From assembly GCA_017302835.1 (NCBI GenBank), contig JAFLCC010000004.1:124001-188000 (forward strand): 64,000 nt of DNA, given 5' to 3'. A model generated the notes under the pieces. The model was given only the letters and a program-made list of their open reading frames with translations. It did no database searches and was not told where the DNA came from. The position numbers and the translations under genes are program-made. The DNA comes from Deltaproteobacteria bacterium (GTDB lineage Bacteria > Bdellovibrionota > Bdellovibrionia > Bdellovibrionales > Bdellovibrionaceae). Positions 17,463 through 25,806 of this stretch are shown one piece after another (position 1 is the first letter of the stretch; every line of letters begins with the position of its first letter).

Positions 17463-17601
17463 GTCTTTTTACCAATCATTCTATTTTTTTCAACAGTTAT
17501 TCTGAAAATAGATCAGTTTTATTCATATATAAATTAAGGTACACCTTTTTTAAGTCATCACAGTTGTTACGCCGATGACTCAAATCCAGAAAGAAGGTGA
17601 T

Positions 17602-19398
17602 ATGGATATTATATTTAAGAATCAAGTCGACTATAAAGAAGCTTATGGAATCCTCTGTGGCTCTCTGCCGAAAAGGAATCTTCACCAGGGCCTTTCTCCC
17701 ACATTCTGTCAAATTTTAAAAGACGGAAAAACCACTCCTCATGACCATTTCGAACCAGAAATTTTTTTCATCATGAAAGGCTTCGGGAAAATGATCATTC
17801 AAAATAAAAACCAATTAGTGTCTAGCGGTGATTTAATACAGATCCCCCCCTTTGCGAATCATCAGCTGATCAATATGGGGGATGAAACTTTAGAATTTTT
17901 GTCAGTTTATAGCGAAGATTATGAGGTTCCTGAAATTCCAAAAAATGTTTTGTTAACCGTAGCTCCACCGACTCCCAATGGACCTCTGCATTTGGGACAT
18001 ATCAGTGGTCCTTATTTAGCAAGTGACATCGTCGCTCGCTATCACAAATCTCAATCTGTCTCTTTACATTCCCACTGTGGAACGGATGATCATCAAAATT
18101 ATGTTCATGAAAAATCAAATAACTTAGGAGTCCCTGTGGATGTCTTTCAAAAAAACACCAGGAACCGAATTTTAAAGGGATTGAGCCATCTGCAAATTCA
18201 GTTTGATGACTTTATCGAACCAAAATCAAATCACGCTTACCAATTCCAAGTTTTAAATTTGGTTAACAGAGCCGTCTCAAAGGACGTGATTCAAAAAGAA
18301 TTTATTTCCCTGCCCCATTGTTCAAATTGTGATATCACCCTTATCGATGCTTTGGTAAAAGGAAGCTGTCCTCACTGCCTTTCGGCCAGCAGCGGAGGCT
18401 GTGAAAATTGCGGCATCGTCGTTCCCCCTCATGAATTGCTTTCACCCAAATGCAATCGTTGTGGGCGGAGTGCTCAGACAAAAAACATTGAGGTTTACAC
18501 TTTCAATCTCGGCCACTACCTTCCCTTGATTGAATCGGACCTTAATGCTCTTCCTTTGTCCCCAAAAATCAGAGAGCTCGTTGGAAAGGTTCAAAACTTA
18601 AAGGAGGCTAAGGTTTTAGTTTCTCATCCTTCGAACAGTCAACGGGGATTAAAATTTCCTGAGTCCGATCAAAACATTCATGTTTGGTTTGAAATGGCGG
18701 CCCAGTATGAATCCTTTTCTCTTGGCTCTTCAACGTGGGTTCACTTCTTTGGGTTTGATAATAGCTTTCATTATTTATTATTTATACCCTCATTGCTAAA
18801 GGCTTTGAATTCAAAAACTAAACTACCAAATGCAGTGGTCACCAATGAGTTTCTATTGCTCGACGGATTAAAATTTTCAACGAGCCGGGACCATGCGATC
18901 TGGGCTGATGAATTTGCGGGAAATACAGATCATTTACGATTTTATTTAAGCTACCTTCGTCCCTCACAACAAAGTTCAGATTTTTCACTGAGTGAATTTC
19001 AACTATTTTCTCAGAATTTAGAAAAGCTTTTGCAGACAGCTAGGCAACGAGCTATCCATTTAAGTCGAGAAACCCATCCTGACTTGTCTTCTTCAGTAGC
19101 CCTTGAGTGCCACCGCTTAAAAAGGGATTTAGATTATTTATTGAGCCTCAATCAATTAGACATCCGACAGGCTGCTCGGAGGATCTATCAGTTTTTGGAT
19201 CACACCGTGAACTCTTTTGGATTGCCTCAGGATGATTTCTTAAGGCTTCAGTCATTGGCAAATCATTTAACTCCCTTTATGCCAACAGAAGCCGCCAGGC
19301 TGTTGCCTGAGATTTGGAAAGACCAATTCTCAGGGAGTCCAACCAACGAGAACGAAGAGCTGGGGCAAAGTCATAGCCCCGGGGAGACCTCTGTATGA
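17602..19398 (+). CDS. Cupin / methionyl-tRNA-synthetase-like didomain enzyme, putative N-N bond-forming (hydrazine) synthetase
   Basis: Start ATG 17602 is chosen because AGAAGG lies 4 nt upstream; the frame opens 9 codons earlier at 17575 without a ribosome site. Of 598 residues, 1-105 are a cupin with ligands His47, His49, Glu53 and His87. The rest is MetRS-like: PPTPNGPLHLGH (HIGH motif 130-133), four CxxC pairs (240/243, 256/259, 267/270, 284/287) forming zinc knuckles, and KFSTS at 424-428 in place of KMSKS. The enzyme known with this exact two-domain layout is the Spb40 type (also in triacsin and pyrazomycin-type pathways). It activates an amino acid through the synthetase domain and joins it to N6-hydroxylysine, the cupin completing N-N bond formation. 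It heads a five-gene overlapping operon that contains the expected hydroxylase and oxidase. The amino acid substrate is not readable from sequence. Confidence 0.9.
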   Translation: MDIIFKNQVDYKEAYGILCGSLPKRNLHQGLSPTFCQILKDGKTTPHDHFEPEIFFIMKGFGKMIIQNKNQLVSSGDLIQIPPFANHQLINMGDETLEFLSVYSEDYEVPEIPKNVLLTVAPPTPNGPLHLGHISGPYLASDIVARYHKSQSVSLHSHCGTDDHQNYVHEKSNNLGVPVDVFQKNTRNRILKGLSHLQIQFDDFIEPKSNHAYQFQVLNLVNRAVSKDVIQKEFISLPHCSNCDITLIDALVKGSCPHCLSASSGGCENCGIVVPPHELLSPKCNRCGRSAQTKNIEVYTFNLGHYLPLIESDLNALPLSPKIRELVGKVQNLKEAKVLVSHPSNSQRGLKFPESDQNIHVWFEMAAQYESFSLGSSTWVHFFGFDNSFHYLLFIPSLLKALNSKTKLPNAVVTNEFLLLDGLKFSTSRDHAIWADEFAGNTDHLRFYLSYLRPSQQSSDFSLSEFQLFSQNLEKLLQTARQRAIHLSRETHPDLSSSVALECHRLKRDLDYLLSLNQLDIRQAARRIYQFLDHTVNSFGLPQDDFLRLQSLANHLTPFMPTEAARLLPEIWKDQFSGSPTNENEELGQSHSPGETSV

Positions 19399-20390
19399 AA
19401 TCCATGGAGTTTGATATGGCTATCATTGGTGGCGGATGTATCGGAAGCAGCATTGCTGCCGAATTGAGCCGCAGGGGATTTCGAAATGCCGTTTTAATCG
19501 ATCAAGGAAGATCTACACAAAGCGCAACTGCCAGTTCCGGTGGAATTCTCAGAGTTTTCCATGAAAACCTTGATCATATGGAGTTAGCATTAAATAATTT
19601 AACTCATTTAAAAACCTATCAAGAGGAAGAGATTCTTAAAGAAAAAAACCAATTCAATGGCAGCCTTTACTTTTTTGCTTCCCATCGATTAAAATCCTTC
19701 GAAAAAAATTTTCATTATCTTGAATCTAAAAATTACCCATTTGAAATATTGAATTCAGACACAGGCTCAGAAAGATTTCCTGATTTTCTGTGGTCAAAAA
19801 ATCAGCTTGCGGTCTATGAGCCCCTGGGCTCTCATCTTTCGCCTTTGCAATTTGCAACTGATTTATTGAATTTCAGTCAGAATTCAGGACTTACCCTTGT
19901 TGATGATTTCTCTGTTGAAAGATTTTGTTTTTTTCGTGATCGTTATAAAATTTTTAGCAGTGATGCCGTGATAACGGCCAAGACCTTAATTTTAGCCGGT
20001 GGAGCGCGCCTGGTTCCGCAGATGAAAGATCTGGGAATTAGCGATACCTTGAGTATTGAATCACTCAAAATCTATCGTTCTTCAAAACCAAATACTGATT
20101 TTCAACTTCCAAATTATTTTGACAGAGAAAATTTAGAGTTTGCTCGATTAGGCCATGGTTCTGAAATTATTCTATCCCATCTCAAGTCTCAACGACTATT
20201 AAATGTTTCTTGGAATGAAAGTTCTTTTACCGAAATCACGGCCAATGACTGCTATTCTCCAAACCGTCAAGGAGCCGCTGGCTTTTTAATGGGACACCCT
20301 CGCTTGTTACTGGCCACTGGCTGGGGAGGCACCGCCTTCAAATTTGCATTAGAAATTGGCCATCGAATAGGAAATCTCTTTTATGTTTGA
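19395..20390 (+). CDS. FAD-dependent oxidoreductase, D-amino-acid-oxidase (DAO) family
   Basis: This 331-residue flavoprotein has an N-terminal Rossmann motif IIGGGCIGSSIAAEL at about 10-24, an ASSGG turn, and a C-terminal FAD-contacting stretch ATGWGGTAFKFALEIG typical of DAO. Its ATG overlaps the stop of the didomain gene (ATGA), so the two are coupled. In the Spb39-type pathway the DAO-like partner oxidatively cleaves the N6-(carboxyalkylamino)lysine intermediate, releasing a hydrazino acid and 2-aminoadipate semialdehyde. That role is the best fit here by context. The active site cannot be confirmed by eye, and a plain amine or imino-acid oxidase is the alternative. Confidence 0.88.
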   Translation: MKSMEFDMAIIGGGCIGSSIAAELSRRGFRNAVLIDQGRSTQSATASSGGILRVFHENLDHMELALNNLTHLKTYQEEEILKEKNQFNGSLYFFASHRLKSFEKNFHYLESKNYPFEILNSDTGSERFPDFLWSKNQLAVYEPLGSHLSPLQFATDLLNFSQNSGLTLVDDFSVERFCFFRDRYKIFSSDAVITAKTLILAGGARLVPQMKDLGISDTLSIESLKIYRSSKPNTDFQLPNYFDRENLEFARLGHGSEIILSHLKSQRLLNVSWNESSFTEITANDCYSPNRQGAAGFLMGHPRLLLATGWGGTAFKFALEIGHRIGNLFYV

Positions 20391-21702
20391 ATCAAATCGA
20401 AAAACCATGGTGGTGATTGGGGCTGGACCGAAGGGCCTGGCGACAGCGGTGAAAGCCAAGGTCCTTGAAGAATTTGGACTCCCTGTTGACCGAGTTATTT
20501 TGATAGAAAAAAACAAGGTCGCTGCCAATTGGTCAGGTGATTTTGGCTACACTAATGGAGAAATGAAATTAGGAACCTCACCCGAAAAAGATGTCGTTTT
20601 CCCTATCGAAACAGATGTGGGAGATCCCATTTTAAATCAGCAGATTCGCCACCGACTTTTACAATTTACATGGACTTCATTTTTGGTTGAAACCAATTGT
20701 TTTTCTGACTGGGTCGATCGTGGCCGTCCGGCCCCTTGCCACTTACAATGGGCAGGCTACTTACGATGGGTCTCTGAAAAACTGGAGCCACAAGTAAAAA
20801 TACTTGTAGGTGAAGTCACGGCCATTGACCTTAATCCCACGGGCACTCGGTGGGAGCTTCAACTAAAAAATTCTCACGAAAAGATAGAGGCCGATCGATT
20901 GATGCTCACGGGGCCAGGACAAACACGCAAGGACTTTCTAGCCGAAGCTAAGACGCAAGATTTGCCTTCTGTTTTTGATTTGGAATCTTTTTGGGAGGCC
21001 ATCAAAAATAATCACTTTCCATCCTATGGCCCCATTGCCATTGTAGGAGCCGGTGAAAATGCCGCCTCTGCATTGCTAGCTCTTTCAAAATACGCTCCGA
21101 ATTTGCGAGTGGACATTATTTCCCCCAAAGGATTTATTTCTACACGCGCAGAAAATTACTATGAAAATCAATTTTATAGTCAGCCAGAACGACATCACTG
21201 GAGCGCTCTGGAAATAAAGGACCGCATTGACTTTATCGAAAGAACGGATTTGGGTGTTTTTTCAGTCCATGCGATGAATCTACTCAATGAGCAAGTCAGG
21301 CACGCCATTATTCCCGGCCGGGTGGTGGGAATATCCCACCAAGAAGAAAACGTTGAGGTGAAGATCAAGCAGGCTCAACAGATCTCCCTAAGATGCTACA
21401 AAACGGTTATTCTGGCCAGTGGATTTGATCAAGTGGCCACTTTAAAAAGCTATTTGTCGGAACGGGCTCTTGAAGCTTTAAAGAAGGCTTTGGGCGGACC
21501 TCTGATCCAAAAAGACCTGATGATGAAAATTCAAAATGATTTATCTGTGGAAGGAATGACCCCTTCCCTGCATTTACCCATGCTGGCAGGTCTCAGCCAA
21601 GGACCTGGTTTTACCAACCTAAGCTGCCTGGGGAAATTGTCTGACCGCATTTTCTTACGAGCAAGCTCCGAACAAAGAAAGAAGGTTTCTCATGAGTCAT
21701 AA
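20383..21702 (+). CDS. Lysine/ornithine N-monooxygenase-like flavoprotein
   Basis: This 439-residue protein has two dinucleotide-binding sites. The FAD motif VVIGAGPKGLA has its Gly residues at 13-18. The NADPH motif IAIVGAGENAASALLAL is at 218-234. A late VILASGFDQ matches the ATGY/ATGF-type signature of microbial N-hydroxylating monooxygenases. The layout fits L-lysine N6- or L-ornithine N5-monooxygenases, which supply the hydroxylamine for siderophores or for hydrazine formation. No siderophore assembly (NIS or NRPS) gene is nearby, whereas the cupin/MetRS and DAO genes are directly upstream; lysine hydroxylation for N-N bond formation is therefore favoured. It overlaps its neighbours by 8 and 11 nt. 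Confidence 0.87.
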   Translation: MFESNRKTMVVIGAGPKGLATAVKAKVLEEFGLPVDRVILIEKNKVAANWSGDFGYTNGEMKLGTSPEKDVVFPIETDVGDPILNQQIRHRLLQFTWTSFLVETNCFSDWVDRGRPAPCHLQWAGYLRWVSEKLEPQVKILVGEVTAIDLNPTGTRWELQLKNSHEKIEADRLMLTGPGQTRKDFLAEAKTQDLPSVFDLESFWEAIKNNHFPSYGPIAIVGAGENAASALLALSKYAPNLRVDIISPKGFISTRAENYYENQFYSQPERHHWSALEIKDRIDFIERTDLGVFSVHAMNLLNEQVRHAIIPGRVVGISHQEENVEVKIKQAQQISLRCYKTVILASGFDQVATLKSYLSERALEALKKALGGPLIQKDLMMKIQNDLSVEGMTPSLHLPMLAGLSQGPGFTNLSCLGKLSDRIFLRASSEQRKKVSHES

Positions 21703-22324
21703 AATTGGCTTCGCAACTTCCCAACAACAATCCCAGATTGAATCTCTGCGCCTGCAAGAATACGCTCAAGCCAAGGGCTATTCTGTCGATCTAACAACGC
21801 TTAAATGGAAAGCCTCTGATGAGGACAGTTTTGTGATGTACGCCCAAATTGGAGAGACCTTGGTTTCGACCATGCGAGGTGAAATCATCAATGATCAAAG
21901 CCTTCTCGAGAAAAAATTAGAATGTCCTTTGGATTTTAAAGCCAAACTAGAATGGCCCGTTTTGTTATTGAGCCGAGCCGCCACTTTGAAATCACACCAA
22001 TCCATCGGAATGAATTTACTCCTACGATATTGGTTTTTAAAATTCGCTGATTTTCACCAAATACCCTTGGTCTTAGGAACCTTTGTTGACGGCTCCCCCA
22101 GACAAAATACTCTTTTGAAAATGGGTTATCAATTTTTTGAAAACAAACTCGGTTGGCAACAATCTACCTACCGCTCGCACCGCCCCGTTATCATTGCCGC
22201 TCTCAATATGAAAACCCATGGAGTACAGGCTCAAGATTTTTGTAAAGCCCAATTATCAACAGATGCACAACAATTTAATTTTAAGGGAAACTTCCCAGAA
22301 CTTAGATATGTGAGGAATATATGA
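21692..22324 (+). CDS. GNAT-like acyltransferase, N-acyl amino acid synthase-like
   Basis: This 210-residue protein shows the faint outline of a GNAT or FeeM-type acyltransferase. An N-terminal helix (QIESLRLQEYAQAKGY) is followed by strands ending in LVSTMRGEI, a region LLLSRAATLKSHQSIGMNLLLRYWFLKFA that fits the acyl-CoA pyrophosphate-binding loop and helix, then VDGSPRQNTLLKMGYQFF. It has no recognised catalytic residue. It lies in the middle of the operon, overlapping the hydroxylase by 11 nt and the methyltransferase by 4 nt (ATGA), so it is probably a tailoring enzyme. Acylation of the hydrazine or hydroxylamine nitrogen is the obvious proposal and is inference. Confidence 0.7.
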   Translation: MSHKIGFATSQQQSQIESLRLQEYAQAKGYSVDLTTLKWKASDEDSFVMYAQIGETLVSTMRGEIINDQSLLEKKLECPLDFKAKLEWPVLLLSRAATLKSHQSIGMNLLLRYWFLKFADFHQIPLVLGTFVDGSPRQNTLLKMGYQFFENKLGWQQSTYRSHRPVIIAALNMKTHGVQAQDFCKAQLSTDAQQFNFKGNFPELRYVRNI

Positions 22325-23127
22325 ATCGCCATAGCAACCAAAAAGGTTCTTATCAATTTGAAAAATTAGAAAGCCGTACCATGGAGTCCCGCATGTTAGC
22401 CAAACGAGCCCAAATGCGACTAGATGGTTTTCCCGATCTCTTAAAACGACATGGCTATCCTGGAAAGGGAAAGATCCTTGAAGTAGGTACGGCTCAAGGA
22501 ATCCGTGCCCGAATCATGGCTGAACAATTTCCTGACTCTAAGGTCGTAGCCATTGATCGGAGTCCCGAATTATTAATCCCCGCCATTGAGGAAAATAAAG
22601 ATTTAACTAATTTAAAATTCAAACAAGCGGATATTTATGATTTACCCTTTCCTGATGAAAGTTTTGATTTTGTCTATGCCCGTTTGGTTTTCATGCATCT
22701 TGACAATCCCCTTTTGGCCTTAACAAAATTGAAACAAATTTTAAAACCAGGAGGTCGCCTTCTCATTGAAGACGCTGATCGAGATTGCATGTTTTTCGAA
22801 CCAGCACCGCAAAGCTTTCCAGAATTTTGGCGTCAAATTCAAGAAGGACAGCGACGCCTAGGCGGAGATCCCAATGTGGGGCGAAAGCTTGGCCCCTTGC
22901 TCACTCAAAGTGGATTTAAAAACACTCTCATTGAAGTCCAGCCTATACTTGGAAAAGGTGCTGATATTGATTTTTTAGTTCAAACATTAATGCCCAGTTT
23001 GAACGTCTATCTTGATCCCAAAGACCGGGATTTTGGAAAATCCGCCATCGCCGATCTGGCTCTCCTTGCAAAAAATCCACTGGCCCAGTTCTATCACTTC
23101 TGGTTTGTCGTCAGTGGAGAGAAATAG
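22321..23127 (+). CDS. Class I SAM-dependent methyltransferase
   Basis: This 268-residue cytoplasmic enzyme has motif I ILEVGTAQGIRA (52-63), an acidic motif II loop VVAIDRSP, motif post-I/IV DLPFPDESFDFVYARLVFMHL and motif VI LKPGGRLLIED. The ubiE/Methyltransf_11-25 type is common in natural-product pathways. It is the last of five overlapping genes (ATGA with the GNAT-like gene). Methylation of a nitrogen, oxygen or carboxylate of the pathway product is likely, but the acceptor cannot be read from sequence. No terminator is evident in the 124 bp before the transposase gene on the other strand. Confidence 0.9.
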   Translation: MNRHSNQKGSYQFEKLESRTMESRMLAKRAQMRLDGFPDLLKRHGYPGKGKILEVGTAQGIRARIMAEQFPDSKVVAIDRSPELLIPAIEENKDLTNLKFKQADIYDLPFPDESFDFVYARLVFMHLDNPLLALTKLKQILKPGGRLLIEDADRDCMFFEPAPQSFPEFWRQIQEGQRRLGGDPNVGRKLGPLLTQSGFKNTLIEVQPILGKGADIDFLVQTLMPSLNVYLDPKDRDFGKSAIADLALLAKNPLAQFYHFWFVVSGEK

Positions 23128-23251
23128 GCTGGCCTCGTCGAATACAAAACTGCATGTAAGCAGCTTAACTCGTACAAGCAAATATCCAAACAACTGTCTT
23201 TTTATTCAACATTATCGTCGGAATATTTTTGAAAAAGCGATAGCCCTTGTT

Positions 23252-23926
23252 TCAACTTGAATTCCCACCTAAATCTTTGGTTTTTGTCCTCACTCCGAAG
23301 GACTCCAAAACGTTTTGATAAATATAAGTCGTGATAATGTTAAACTCCCTTCCCCAACTCACGATTCTTGAATAGATCCGAGTCTCCCAAAACTTATTCT
23401 CCCTCACCGCCGGAGGGGCACCGCGTGGCTGGGGACACTTCGCCGTTTTCTGGCCGCCCACCGGCACTGACCCATGCCCCGCGGGCTGGCCTTTTTCCCC
23501 TGGTTGAAGCGGAAAATCTCTAAGGATATTCTGGGCTATATGACCAGCGGTCACACGAAAAAAGTTCTGCAAGGACTCGCGGGTCTTCCCTCTTACCAGC
23601 AGATGAATATGGTTGGTATTGATGGCTTTCTCATAAATGGAAATCTTAAACCGACCGGCAGCTTTCTTTAAGATACCCTGAATCATCGGTTGGTGTTTAG
23701 TCAGCTTGCGGGCACCGCGCGCGTAATCACTGCGCAGAACTAAATGCAAGGGTTCCTTAACAGATAGGGGTCGTTTCCTGCGCTGACGAGCCTTAGGAGT
23801 CTGACCTCCGTGCTCTTTGTAATTTTTCAAACGTTTTGGAGTGATGAGCGTTCTGGGATTTTTCAAAGTATTAATCAGTGACTTTGAGTTTGCTTGTGAT
23901 TTCTTCATGAGGCTTTGGCAATGCAA
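23252..23926 (-). mobile_element. RAYT/IS200-like Y1 (HUH) transposase
   Basis: This 224-residue protein is related to REP-associated tyrosine transposases. The HUH metal motif is NHIHLLVRG. The region after it (LQNFFRVTAGHIAQNI) and the C-terminal TYIYQNVLESFG with candidate catalytic Tyr match the Y1_Tnp group. Between the two halves is a Gly/Pro/Gln-rich insert (about residues 145-175) encoded by unusually GC-rich DNA; the N-terminus is basic. RAYTs act on short palindromic repeats rather than moving as full insertion sequences. No long terminal inverted repeats were seen, but a 12-bp GC-rich word recurs in and beside the gene. The protein looks complete. Confidence 0.85.
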
Positions 23927-23952
23927 AATTCAAAAACCTGCGCGGTGCCCCT
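23414..23952. repeat. GC-rich 12-bp word repeated in inverted orientation around the transposase
   Basis: AGGGGCACCGCG occurs at 23414-23425 and its reverse complement at 23941-23952. The core GGGCACCGCG is also at 23710-23719. Such GC-rich strings are rare in this A+T-rich window. Two copies are inside the transposase coding region and one is just 5' of its start, in a GC-rich stretch from about 23935 to 24015. They may be REP-like recognition sequences for the RAYT, or coding coincidence. Confidence 0.4.
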
Positions 23953-24058
23953 GGGGGAAAGCTGAGCCACCTGGAAAACCGAAAAACGGAGGCTACCCTG
24001 CCCGAAAAAGCTAAAGTCCTTATTTCAATCTGAGAACTTACTTAAACATGCCTCTTCG

Positions 24059-25225
24059 CTATTGCAAATGGACAGATTGAGTGAAAGCTTCTTGCAGTGC
24101 CAGTTCATTGAAGGATCCATATTCAATTCCAGCTTCATCGGTTTCAAGATCTGCGATGAGTTTCCAAGGCCGAAAGAAATTCTCTCGCTCATAGATTCTA
24201 AGCCTTGCGGCTCCATTAAGAGCTTCATAGTCTTTAAAGAGCTCTCCCTGAGGGGTCGTAAAAGGAAGCAGCATAAACTTTTCTTTTGGAGCAAAGGCAT
24301 CGATGATGACTCTTTGATTTTTTTTATTAATGGCATCCACATGCCATTTGCCAAAATGAATATCTAATTTTATTTTGTCGCCATCAGGAAACCTAAATTT
24401 ATAATCCCGACCGAGATGGGAAACTCCTAACGTAAAGCCTTCAAAAACTTCACCAATACCCTTAATGTTAGGCATCCCTCCACCACTAGCTAGTTTCGTC
24501 GTTGGAGAATCTTTAAAATTATTTGAAACAATCCACGCCCACCATTTAGGAAAAGAACGTCCCCAGTTTCGGTCCTGATAACCATGAGCTTTATCTAATT
24601 CAATTCTTTCTCCATTAAAATTTATCCAACCAGTCATTTCCATATTTGCTTGGGCTGGATACCAATATATATTTGAGATCTCTGGAATAAACATGGTCCA
24701 TCCCATAGCATTGAAACTCCAGGTTTTTTTAGTTTGAATGGACCAACTCACGTGTTCACTGGTCTCTGAAATAATATCTCCATGAAAAGAAGTGGGGGTG
24801 ATGAGATTACCTGAGCTTGCCTTGAAAATAATATCGTCTTCTTTTAACTTACCCACATTGGCAACGAATTGATTGGGAAGAAATCGCTCCTCAACAATTT
24901 TCCTTCCTGAAAAATTACCGGCATTCACAAAAACCTTAGAGGACTCACGAGTTCCTAATTTATCCCAAGGATTTACCAACCCATAACAGAAGTAAAAAGA
25001 TTTTTTTGTTTTTGGATCTACGACCTTAAAATACCACCACTCATACCAGTCATTGTGATCTTTTTCATTCCATAACAATTGATTGTATTTATCCTGTGTA
25101 AAAGACCGACTGGCTATCGATTCCTCTGTTTTAGATTGAGCTTTTGCCGATAGCGATAGCCATATTGGTAGTTGTAAAGCACTTGATAAACTCGACACTA
25201 ACATTAAAGAAATAACTATTTTCAT
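24059..25225 (-). CDS. Secreted tocopherol-cyclase-like protein
   Basis: This is a 388-residue protein with a signal peptide (MKIVISLMLVSSLSSALQLPIWLSLSAKA). ATG 25225 has GAGG just upstream and starts the signal, so it is preferred over the frame opening at 25264. The body matches the tocopherol cyclase-like beta-barrel family: NDWYEWWYFKVVD near the N-terminus, then KAHGYQDRNWGRSFPKWWAWIVSN, the conserved YQD.NWG..F..W.W stretch. Plant tocopherol cyclase closes chromanol rings, but bacterial secreted relatives are uncharacterised and may bind or modify lipids. The gene is alone in orientation between the transposase and a nucleotidyltransferase pair. Confidence 0.8.
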   Translation of the reverse strand: MKIVISLMLVSSLSSALQLPIWLSLSAKAQSKTEESIASRSFTQDKYNQLLWNEKDHNDWYEWWYFKVVDPKTKKSFYFCYGLVNPWDKLGTRESSKVFVNAGNFSGRKIVEERFLPNQFVANVGKLKEDDIIFKASSGNLITPTSFHGDIISETSEHVSWSIQTKKTWSFNAMGWTMFIPEISNIYWYPAQANMEMTGWINFNGERIELDKAHGYQDRNWGRSFPKWWAWIVSNNFKDSPTTKLASGGGMPNIKGIGEVFEGFTLGVSHLGRDYKFRFPDGDKIKLDIHFGKWHVDAINKKNQRVIIDAFAPKEKFMLLPFTTPQGELFKDYEALNGAARLRIYERENFFRPWKLIADLETDEAGIEYGSFNELALQEAFTQSVHLQ

Positions 25226-25275
25226 GACCTCATTTTTAAGTTTATGAAAACAAAAGTAAATCAATCCTTAAGTGC

Positions 25276-25806
25276 CTATTGAGTATTTATACTACATCTA
25301 GACTTTTGGCTTAATTTGTACTGATTTCTGGAATGAAGAGATTCTTTTTTTTCTGGCCACTCACTTTCAATAATGCTGTAGAGGTCTCCTATTTCTAATT
25401 TTCGTATGATGACATACTCGGGGGGTGCTAGCCAAAGTTCTAAATTATTTCCTAAACTTATTCGTTTTCGATTATTGAAAGCCCATTCGTGCAAGGGATC
25501 GTTGGCATCAAGATAAATGTCAGCTTTTAATCCACTCGCAATTGAAATAAGGTTGAAATGTCCATAGGGGCGACGTTTAGATTCTATTCTAATAACTTCT
25601 TCTGGCGGACAATAGTATTTTTCTAAGGGAAAAAATGAAATTAATTTTAAAATCTCACTTGGAGATAAATGAATGACTATATCGATATCATGAGTGAGTC
25701 TTGGTTCTCCATAAAAGATGGAGGCTATAGATCCAGTTACGAAGTAAGGGATGTCAATTAATTCTAGTGGGGCGATAAACTCGGTGTAAAATTCAAGTGG
25801 TTGCAT
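25276..25806 (-). CDS. Nucleotidyltransferase-like protein with a probably damaged C-terminus
   Basis: The N-terminal two thirds (176 residues in total) fit the pol-beta-like DUF6036 group: YFVTGSIASIFYGEPRLTHDIDIVIHL gives the G-S/D-x-D signature, then ADIYLDANDPLHEWAF and LAPPEYVIIRKLE. In intact relatives, as I recall them, this is followed by an EGGS.KHL.DI pattern. Here the frame instead reads IGDLYSIIESEWPEKK and ends oddly. The alternative frame just after the junction reads TALLKVSGQKKK, which resembles the expected family end, so a deletion plus frameshift near 25370 is likely. It overlaps its small upstream partner by 14 nt. Role unknown, perhaps toxin-antitoxin-like. Confidence 0.7.
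   Translation of the reverse strand: MQPLEFYTEFIAPLELIDIPYFVTGSIASIFYGEPRLTHDIDIVIHLSPSEILKLISFFPLEKYYCPPEEVIRIESKRRPYGHFNLISIASGLKADIYLDANDPLHEWAFNNRKRISLGNNLELWLAPPEYVIIRKLEIGDLYSIIESEWPEKKESLHSRNQYKLSQKSRCSINTQ

Noticed and set aside
17602-19398. Second housekeeping methionyl-tRNA synthetase
   Set aside because: It carries an N-terminal cupin and an altered KMSKS loop, and is in an operon of flavoenzymes. A complete metG is elsewhere in the window.
20383-21702. Siderophore hydroxamate pathway
   Set aside because: The hydroxylase alone would fit, but no NIS synthetase, NRPS or TonB receptor gene is near, while both partners of the hydrazine pathway are.
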